From positions 26,354 to 90,353 of the forward strand of contig NZ_JOJL01000032.1 in assembly GCF_000721705.1 (NCBI RefSeq): DNA of 64,000 nt, in the 5' to 3' direction. The translations under genes and the position numbers were made by a program. The notes under the pieces were generated by a model, which saw only the letters and a program-made list of their open reading frames with translations, had not been told where the DNA came from and made no database searches. Below are positions 26,197 to 32,950 of this stretch, one piece after another. Origin of the DNA: Actinoplanes subtropicus (lineage in GTDB: Bacteria; Actinomycetota; Actinomycetes; Mycobacteriales; Micromonosporaceae). Position 1 is the stretch's first letter. Every line of letters starts with the position of its first letter.

Positions 26197-28110
26197 CTAG
26201 TGAGGAACCGGAGAGATGGTCCATTGCTGCTGGGCGGTCGAGTCGTACGTCCACTGGTTGATGTCGGCGCCGTCGGCCGAGGAGGCTCCGGCGACGTTGA
26301 GGGCGAGGCCGCTGAACCGGTTGACCAGGATGTAGTAGCCGCCGCCGATCGGGGTGATCGCCCAATGCTGCTGGGGTACGTTGTCGTCCGGCCCCAGGGC
26401 GACTTTGCCGCCGTCCGCGCGGGACAGGGCGGCGACTTCCATGAGCGTGCTGGCGGCCACGTTGCGGACCTGGTAGTAGCCGTTGCCGGCGGCGAGCAGC
26501 TGCCACTTCTGGCCGGCGGCGTCGCTCCAGGTGCCCTGGACGATGTCGGTTCCGGCGGTCGAGGCCACCTTGCCGCTGTGCCGAGCCGCCAGCAGATAGG
26601 TGCCACCGGCCAGCGGCCGTTCGGAGACCTTGACCGGTTCGGCCCGCCGGCCGCCGATGTGCAAGCCGCTGATGTTGGCGTAGCCGCCGGTCGCCTTGTG
26701 GACCTCCAGCCGGAGGAAGGCCGCCTTCCGCTCGGGCCATTCGGCGATCTTGGTGGTGATGTTCGGTGCCCAGGTGCCGGCGGCCGCCTCGGTGAAGGTG
26801 ACCCCGTCGACGCTCGTGGAGATGGTGTACGAGGTGACGTCGCCCGCGGTGAGGTAGTCGCGGTTCCACTGTTTGGGCAGGTATTCCACCGCGGAGATGC
26901 TGCTCCAGACGCCGCCGAGGTCCACGGTGATCGACTGCGGCAGCGGCAGGCTCCAGGTGGACCAGCACGTCTCGAAGCCTTTGTCGCTGAGCCCGTCGAT
27001 CGCGCGCAGCGGCCCCTCCCCGGAGTGGAACGCGGTCGCGTACGCGTTGACCGGGGTGACCTGGTGTTCGCATCTCGCCGGCTGGGCCGGCAGCGGCGGA
27101 CGCTTCACGGGCCGCCAGGCCGATCCGACCTCGGTGAGCCGGGCAACGATGTTGTCGTCCAGCCGTCCGTTGCGGTTGGGCGGACAGTTGAGGATGAGCG
27201 ATGTCCACTTGGGCTCGAGGTCGGCAAGATGGTCGAGGATCGCGTCCTTGCCCATCGGTTCGGTCGTGGGCGTCGACGGGTGCCAGAACCAGCCGTTGCT
27301 GATGGTCTGGCCCTGAATGCCGGCGTACCGGTTGCCGTCCGGTGCGGTGACGCCCAGCGGTTCCTCGAAGTAGATCGCGTCCCCGAGCCACGGTTGGGAC
27401 AGTCCGCCGTGGTCGATCATCACGATGCCGGGCTGGAGGGACTTCACCAGCCGCTGCACCTCCCGGTACGGCAGCGCCTGCTGGCCCATCTGCCATGCGT
27501 ATCCGTCGGTGACGAACATGTCGATCCTGCCGTAGCCGGTGAGCAGTTCGCGGATCTGGCCGAGTACGTAGGTGAGGTCGCCGGGTTGGACGGCCTCACT
27601 GGCCGGCACGCCGTGGCGGCTGTCGTATGCCTGGACGTTGTAGGTGCGGTCCCAGATGGAGAAGTAGAGGCCCACCTTGAGTCCGCGGGATCGGAATGCT
27701 CGCACGTACTGGGCGACGATGTCGTGTTGGTAGCCGCTGGCGGAGATGTTGTAGGTGCCGTACCTGGAGGGCCACAGACTGAAGCCGTCGTGGTGCTTGG
27801 TGGTCAGCACGCCGTAGCTCATGTTCGCGGCGAGCGCCGCCTCGGCCCATTGGTCGCAGTCCACCTGCGGTGGTGCGAAGAGCTTGGGGTTCTGGTTGGG
27901 GGCGGCCCATTCCTCGTCGGTGAACGTTCCCATGTTGAAGTGGTTGAACATACCGAAGCGGCGATCCGCGAAACCTCGCAGGTCGGCCGAGCGGGCGGGC
28001 GACCGCGCGGCATGGGCCGCTTCCGTGCCCGTCGCCGCGGTCGAACCGGCGGCGGTGGTCAGCCCGACGGCGGTCAACAAGGTCCGGCGGGACAGCCGGG
28101 AATGCAACAT
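26197..28110 (-). CDS. Secreted GH29 alpha-L-fucosidase with F5/8C (CBM32) and ricin domains
   Basis: A 637-residue exported fucosidase, distinct from the one at 13.7 kb. Tat signal LSRRTLLTAVGL is followed by the GH29 barrel (residues 45-370): RRFGMFNHFNMGTF, TTKHHDGFSLWPS, and the nucleophile strand IDMFVTDGYAW. Residues 380-505 form an F5/8 type C module (LPQSITVDLGGVW). The last 120 residues are a ricin-type trefoil (QKWQLL, QHWAI, QQQWTI). The ATG at 28110 has AGGAGG 6 nt upstream. An ATCCCATCTTTGC operator copy lies 150 bases upstream, tying it to the fucose operon at 13 kb although the genes are 13 kb apart. Confidence 0.92.
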   Translation of the reverse strand: MLHSRLSRRTLLTAVGLTTAAGSTAATGTEAAHAARSPARSADLRGFADRRFGMFNHFNMGTFTDEEWAAPNQNPKLFAPPQVDCDQWAEAALAANMSYGVLTTKHHDGFSLWPSRYGTYNISASGYQHDIVAQYVRAFRSRGLKVGLYFSIWDRTYNVQAYDSRHGVPASEAVQPGDLTYVLGQIRELLTGYGRIDMFVTDGYAWQMGQQALPYREVQRLVKSLQPGIVMIDHGGLSQPWLGDAIYFEEPLGVTAPDGNRYAGIQGQTISNGWFWHPSTPTTEPMGKDAILDHLADLEPKWTSLILNCPPNRNGRLDDNIVARLTEVGSAWRPVKRPPLPAQPARCEHQVTPVNAYATAFHSGEGPLRAIDGLSDKGFETCWSTWSLPLPQSITVDLGGVWSSISAVEYLPKQWNRDYLTAGDVTSYTISTSVDGVTFTEAAAGTWAPNITTKIAEWPERKAAFLRLEVHKATGGYANISGLHIGGRRAEPVKVSERPLAGGTYLLAARHSGKVASTAGTDIVQGTWSDAAGQKWQLLAAGNGYYQVRNVAASTLMEVAALSRADGGKVALGPDDNVPQQHWAITPIGGGYYILVNRFSGLALNVAGASSADGADINQWTYDSTAQQQWTISPVPH

Positions 28111-28258
28111 GCAGTCCTCCTGCAAAGGCGATGACGTGGGGGCAAGCGCCGGTCCGGCCGTCGTTCACGGTCGCCCGGACGACCTGGGCCGGGTCGGCCG
28201 GGGCGGGGATGTTACGCGAGAGTTTCAATCGCCTGATCGGCGGCTGTCAATAGCAAAG

Positions 28259-28265
28259 ATGGGAT
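28259..28265 (-). promoter_or_regulatory. ATCCCAT operator copy e, upstream of the second fucosidase
   Basis: On the minus strand ATCCCATCTTTGC, identical over 13 bases to the copy at 13280 on the plus strand. It is oriented toward the GH29 gene. Clear -10/-35 hexamers of the shared design are not seen at this copy. Confidence 0.5.
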
Positions 28266-28345
28266 TACTGTAGGTCAGGATGAATAGTACATTCGGCACA
28301 AAGATGCATGTACGGCACCCACAGAAGGCTATTTCGGCGGCAGGA

Positions 28346-28384
28346 TGGACGTACCTCTCGGGACCGTCTATAAATACATCCCAT
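28346..28384 (+). promoter_or_regulatory. Third fucose-type promoter/operator, pointing away from the fucosidase
   Basis: TGGACG (28346-28351), 17 bases, TATAAA (28369-28374), three bases, ATCCCAT (28378-28384). The stretch from TATAAA through ATCCCATGTCC is identical to the fucose-operon promoter. It points to the right, where no plus-strand gene starts before 28971, so its transcript would run antisense through the small gene at 28444-28713. Confidence 0.65.
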
Positions 28385-28443
28385 GTCCGCTAGGTAGGCG
28401 ACGGCCCTCACCCGACAGCCCGATACTTTCTCCGGCGGGCTGA

Positions 28444-28713
28444 TCACTCGGCGAGCCAGCGGCCCGACTGGTCGCGCCAGCCCTTCGCGAGGCGGCCCGG
28501 CGGGAACGGGCCGACCTGGCGACGCGGCGGCAGCGTGGAGTCCAACTCGACCATGTAGCCGGCGGTCGGCATGTTCTCGCGGTGTTCGACGGCGGCGATG
28601 CGCCCGTAGTGCTGGAAGTTCAGGATGTACGGATCCGCGTCGTACGGCGGCAGGACCGTGACGAGGTCACCCACTTTGAACGATTCGTTCCGGGGTGGGC
28701 CGGCATGCGGCAT
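28444..28713 (-). CDS. Small conserved-looking protein of unknown function
   Basis: An 89-residue protein that I do not recognise. The core KVGDLVTVLPPYDADPYILNFQHYGRIAAVEH reads like a small beta-barrel (SH3/KOW-like) with conserved acidic and aromatic residues, and the end is proline-, arginine- and tryptophan-containing. The ATG at 28713 has AGGGAGG 5-6 nt upstream and is preferred to a far-upstream ATG at 28866. No signal peptide or membrane span is visible. A fucose-type promoter points into its 3' end. Confidence 0.6.
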   Translation of the reverse strand: MPHAGPPRNESFKVGDLVTVLPPYDADPYILNFQHYGRIAAVEHRENMPTAGYMVELDSTLPPRRQVGPFPPGRLAKGWRDQSGRWLAE

Positions 28714-28970
28714 CGTCGCCTCCCTGAGCAGTCCTTCTCCTACGAAATGTAGGACCCGGAGTCGGTCGAGGAAAGTCACCGGTCGGTCACTGATCGCGTC
28801 CGGACCTCCGAACACGTCCGAGATCGTGACGAGCCGGACGCCGTGGGCCATTCGGACCATCCACATCGTACGAATGGGCAGCAGTCGATGTGATCTTGAT
28901 CGACCCCTGGATCAGCCTCGTAGTGCGTGGTGGCGGGTTAGGGGCCCGCCTACAACCCCTGGGGGAAATT

Positions 28971-29546
28971 GTGTTGAGCACGACTCGGTCGCGCGTACGC
29001 GCGCTGTCCGTGGCCGGCATGGCCGCCGTCGTCGCGGCGATCGGTGCGGTCACCTTCAACGCCAACGCGGCGACCACGGCACCCGACTTCCGCTCCGTAG
29101 CGGTGCCGACGGCCATCGCCGACATCATCAAGCCGCCCGCCGGGTCGCGACCGGTCGGGGCGTACGTCGTCACCAAGGGCACGCAGAACTACACCTGCGC
29201 GGCCGACGGCACCTACTCGGCGCCGTCCACGCCGGAGGCGCAGCTGATCGGCACCGGCGGGCGGGTGCACCACTTCGCCGGGCCGAGCTGGCAGTCGCTG
29301 CGGGACGGCTCGCTGGTGACCGCCAAGAAGATCCAGGCCAACCCGCGAACGGGGGCGATTCCGGAGTTGCTGCTGCAAGTCACCAGCCACACCGGGACCG
29401 GGGTGCTGAGCAAGGCGGACTGGATCAACCGGCTGTACACCACGGGCGGGGTGGCGCCGGCCGGGTCCTGCACCGCCGGTCAGACGGTGCAGGTGCCCTA
29501 CGGCGCGGTCTACGTCTTCTGGGACGACCCGGCGATCAGCTCCTAG
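28971..29546 (+). CDS. Secreted DUF3455-family protein
   Basis: A 191-residue exported protein with a signal peptide (RVRALSVAGMAAVVAAIGAVTFNANA). The body, PTAIADIIKPPAGSRPVGAYVVTKGTQNYTCAADGTYS ... HHFAGPSWQSLRDGS ... LLQVTSHTGTGVLS, matches the DUF3455 layout. Its biochemical role is unknown. The start is taken as GTG 28971 with GGGGGA just upstream; TTG 28974 is possible. It converges on ileS and overlaps its 3' end by 11 bases. Confidence 0.75.
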   Translation: MLSTTRSRVRALSVAGMAAVVAAIGAVTFNANAATTAPDFRSVAVPTAIADIIKPPAGSRPVGAYVVTKGTQNYTCAADGTYSAPSTPEAQLIGTGGRVHHFAGPSWQSLRDGSLVTAKKIQANPRTGAIPELLLQVTSHTGTGVLSKADWINRLYTTGGVAPAGSCTAGQTVQVPYGAVYVFWDDPAISS

Positions 29547-32500
29547 CGAGCCAGAACCGCAATCCCAGTGACTCGTCGGTGAGCACACTGTCGTTCGCCC
29601 CCGGTTCGCCGGGGGCGAATGTCGTTGCGAGGACCTCGTCGGCGACCAGCACGGCGTGCTCGGCGAGCGCGAGGGCGGTCTCCTCGTCCGAGGTGGCGTA
29701 GCCCAGCGCGATCCGGTCGGCGACGTCGAGGCCGCTCGCCTTGCGGGCCTCCTGGATCTGCCGGATCGCCTCGCGGGCCCGCCCGGCACGCAGCAACGAA
29801 GGGGTCAGCTCGAGGTCGAGGGCGACCGTGGCGCCGGCGTCCGAGGCGACGGCCCAGCCGGCCCGGGGCGTCTCGGTGATGATGACCTCGTCGGGGCCGA
29901 GCGCGATCGGTTCGCCGTCGACCTCGATCGTGGCGGTGCCGGTCTCCCGGAGGGCGGCCGCGAGCGCGGCGGCGTCGGCCTGGGCGATCCCGCGGGCCAC
30001 CTCCTGCACGCGTTTGCCGAAGCGCTTCCCCAGCGTACGAAAATTGGCTTTGGCACTGGAATCGACGAGAGATCCGGTGACCGGGGCGATGGCGCCGACG
30101 TTCAGCTCGGCGGCGATCTCGGCGAGCAGGTCGTCGGGCAGTCCCTCGGCCGAGGCCAGCGCCCGGGCGAGCGGCTGGCGCACCTTGAGGCCGGACTCGG
30201 CGCGGGCGGCCCGGCCCAGTTCGACGAGCCGGCGGGCGACGGCCATCTGGGCGGACAGCGCGGGATCACGCCGGGCCGGATCGGCCGCCGGGAACGCCGC
30301 GAGGTGCACCGACGCGGCGGCGGACGGGTCGACCGGGACGATCAGGTCCTGCCAGACGCGCTCGGCGATGAACGGGGTCAGCGGCGCCATCAGCAGGGTG
30401 ACCGTGCGCAGCACCTCGTGCAGGGTGGCGAGGGCGGCCGGGTCGCCGCGCCAGAACCGGCGGCGGCTGCGGCGCACGTACCAGTTGGACAGGTCGTCGA
30501 CGAACGCGCCGAGCAGCCGGCCGGCCTCCTGGGTGTCGAAATCAGCGAGCGCTTTGTCGGTTTTATCCACTAGATCAGACAATTCCGACAAAAGCCATCT
30601 ATCAAGAACTGAGCGTTGTGTGGGATCGCTCGCCGACGGTGCCCAGCCGGCGGTGCGGCCGTAGAGGGCCTGGAAGGCGACGGTGTTCCAGTAGGTCAGC
30701 AGGATCTTGCGGACCACCTCCTGGATCGCCGTGTTGCCGACCCGGCGGGCCTGCCAGGGCGAGCCGACCGCGGCCATGAACCAGCGGACCGCGTCGGCGC
30801 CGTGCGTGTCCATCAGCGGGATCGGCTGGATGATGTTGCCGAGGTGCTTGGACATCTTGCGGCCGTCCTCGGCGAGGATGTGGCCGAGGCAAACGACCGT
30901 CTCGTAGGACGAGCGGTCGAAGACCAGCGTGCTCACGGCCATCAGAGTGTAGAACCAGCCGCGGGTCTGGTCGATTGCCTCGGAGATGAACTGCGCCGGG
31001 AAGCGACTCTCGAAGAGATCCTTGTTGGTGTACGGGTAGCCGAACTGCGCGAACGGCATCGACCCGGAGTCGTACCAGGCGTCGATGACCTCCTCGACCC
31101 GTACCGCCTCTCCCCCACACTCCGGGCAGGTCACCGTGACCTCGTCGATGAACGGCCGGTGCGGGTCCAAACCGGATAAATCGCGATTTGCCAGGGCGCT
31201 CAGCTCGGCCAGTGAGCCGATACAGGTCAGATGGTTGTCGGCGCACCGCCAGATCGGGAGAGGAGTGCCCCAGTAGCGGTTGCGGGAGAGCGCCCAGTCG
31301 ACGTTGTTGACCAGCCAGTCGCCGTACCGGCCGTGCTTGACGGTCTCCGGGTGCCAGGTGGTCTTCTCGTTCTCCCGCAGCAGGGCGTCCCGGATGGCGG
31401 TGGTGCGCACGTACCAGGACGGCATCGCGTAGTAGATCAGCGCGGTGTGGCAGCGCCAGCAGTGCGGGTACTGGTGCTCGTACGGCTCGTGCCGCCACAG
31501 CAGACCGCGCGCCCGCAGGTCGGCGACCAGCGGCTCGTTCGCGGCCCGGAAGAACAGGCCGCCGACCAGCGGGATCTCCGGCTCGAAGGTGCCGTCCCGG
31601 CGGACCGGGTTGACCATCGGCAGGCCGTACGCGCGGCAGCTGGCCAGGTCGTCCGCGCCGAAGGCGGGTGACTGGTGGACGAGCCCGGTGCCGCTGTCGG
31701 TGGTGACGTAGCCGGCCAGGATCACGATGTGCGCGCCGGGCACGTCGACCAGGTCGAACGGCGGCGTGTAGCGCCACCGCTCCATCTCGCGGCCCGGGTA
31801 TTTCCGGCCGGTGGCCACCCACCCGTCGGGGATCAACGCCTCGGCCACGACCAACTGCTCGGTCCCGTCGGTCACCGCCACGTAGTCGACGTCGGGATGC
31901 ACGGCCACGGCGGTGTTGGAGACGAGCGTCCACGGCGTGGTGGTCCAGACCAGCAGGCTCGCCTCTCCCGCGAGCGGGCCGGAGGTGAGCGGGAACCGGA
32001 CGTACACCGCCGGGTCGACGTCGGTCTCGTAGCCCTGGGCCAGCTCGTGATCGGAGAGCGTGGTCTGGTCCCGCGGGCACCACGGCGCGACCCGGAAGTC
32101 CTCGACCAGCAGCCCCTTGTCGAAGATCTGCTGCAACGACCACCAGACCGATTCGATGTATGCCGGATCCATCGTCCGGTACGCGTCGGCCAGGTCGACC
32201 CAGTAGCCCATCCGCTCGGTGAGCTCGGCGAACGCATCGGTGTGCCGGGTCACCGACTCGCGGCAGCGCTCGTTGAACGCGGCGATCCCGTACGCCTCGA
32301 TGTCCTTCTTGCCGGTGAAGCCGAGCTCCTTCTCGACAGCGAGCTCGACCGGCAGCCCGTGGCAGTCCCAGCCGGCCTTGCGCTCGACGTGGAAGCCCTT
32401 CATCGTGCGGTAACGCGGGAACACGTCCTTGAAGACGCGCGCCTCGATGTGGTGCGCGCCGGGCATCCCGTTCGCGGTCGGCGGCCCCTCGTAGAACACC

Positions 32501-32622
32501 CACTCGGGCCGGCCACGGCTCTGCTCGAGGCTGCGGGCGAAAATCTTCTCGCGCCGCCAGAAGCCGAGGATCTCGTGGTCGAGCGCGGGCAGATCGACCT
32601 GGGCCGGCACCGGGCGGTACAT
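29536..32622 (-). CDS. ileS: Isoleucyl-tRNA synthetase
   Basis: A 1028-residue class I synthetase charging tRNA-Ile in the cytoplasm. The HIGH-like motif is in GPPTANGMPGAHHIEAR near residue 50, KMSKH is in GRKMSKHLGNI near residue 600, and the editing domain includes LVWTTTPWTLVSNTA. Two CxxC pairs (CWRCHT, CPECGG) lie in the catalytic half. There is no C-terminal zinc ribbon, which with the length suggests the eukaryote-like (type 2) form often linked to low mupirocin sensitivity (inference). GGAGGAG precedes the ATG and is part of a T-box leader that controls initiation. Confidence 0.97.
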   Translation of the reverse strand: MYRPVPAQVDLPALDHEILGFWRREKIFARSLEQSRGRPEWVFYEGPPTANGMPGAHHIEARVFKDVFPRYRTMKGFHVERKAGWDCHGLPVELAVEKELGFTGKKDIEAYGIAAFNERCRESVTRHTDAFAELTERMGYWVDLADAYRTMDPAYIESVWWSLQQIFDKGLLVEDFRVAPWCPRDQTTLSDHELAQGYETDVDPAVYVRFPLTSGPLAGEASLLVWTTTPWTLVSNTAVAVHPDVDYVAVTDGTEQLVVAEALIPDGWVATGRKYPGREMERWRYTPPFDLVDVPGAHIVILAGYVTTDSGTGLVHQSPAFGADDLASCRAYGLPMVNPVRRDGTFEPEIPLVGGLFFRAANEPLVADLRARGLLWRHEPYEHQYPHCWRCHTALIYYAMPSWYVRTTAIRDALLRENEKTTWHPETVKHGRYGDWLVNNVDWALSRNRYWGTPLPIWRCADNHLTCIGSLAELSALANRDLSGLDPHRPFIDEVTVTCPECGGEAVRVEEVIDAWYDSGSMPFAQFGYPYTNKDLFESRFPAQFISEAIDQTRGWFYTLMAVSTLVFDRSSYETVVCLGHILAEDGRKMSKHLGNIIQPIPLMDTHGADAVRWFMAAVGSPWQARRVGNTAIQEVVRKILLTYWNTVAFQALYGRTAGWAPSASDPTQRSVLDRWLLSELSDLVDKTDKALADFDTQEAGRLLGAFVDDLSNWYVRRSRRRFWRGDPAALATLHEVLRTVTLLMAPLTPFIAERVWQDLIVPVDPSAAASVHLAAFPAADPARRDPALSAQMAVARRLVELGRAARAESGLKVRQPLARALASAEGLPDDLLAEIAAELNVGAIAPVTGSLVDSSAKANFRTLGKRFGKRVQEVARGIAQADAAALAAALRETGTATIEVDGEPIALGPDEVIITETPRAGWAVASDAGATVALDLELTPSLLRAGRAREAIRQIQEARKASGLDVADRIALGYATSDEETALALAEHAVLVADEVLATTFAPGEPGANDSVLTDESLGLRFWLARS

Positions 32623-32835
32623 CGCGTCTCCTCCGTCGTTGATTCACCGACAGAGGGACGAGGCATAGCGCGCCCCGCGGTACCACCCTCCTTGGCCACG
32701 ACCTTCCGCGACCCGCTCTTGCCCACCACCGGCTCCGGGGGTGATCTTCGCGCCGCGCACTCCCCCAGGCTTCCACCGTCCCCGGGTCGCTATCGGCTGC
32801 GTGCGGCGGTACTCGTCCCCATCAACGCCGGCGCG
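32623..32835 (-). promoter_or_regulatory. T-box riboswitch of ileS (translational class)
   Basis: The minus-strand leader carries the T-box core GGGTGGTACCGCGG (around 32689-32676). A candidate AUC (Ile) specifier lies at 32745-32743 (GAAGATCACC). Downstream, CCTCTGTC can pair with GACGGAGG, hiding the ileS Shine-Dalgarno. Uncharged tRNA-Ile should stabilise the antisequestrator and open translation. There is no terminator-like U-tract. The 5' boundary is approximate. Confidence 0.85.
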
Positions 32836-32950
32836 GGCCATGGTACCAAGCTGCCGGCCGGTGCTCCGATCCATTACCGCGGCGAGCTGTCCAAGCAGGC
32901 CGGCGGTGGGCGGGCCGCGCCAACGGCGACCGGTTGGTAGGTTCGCGCCG

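Noticed and set aside
29213..32776. Second synthetase or large protein in shifted frames over ileS
   Set aside because: Shadow frames of ileS with arginine-rich translation and no motifs.
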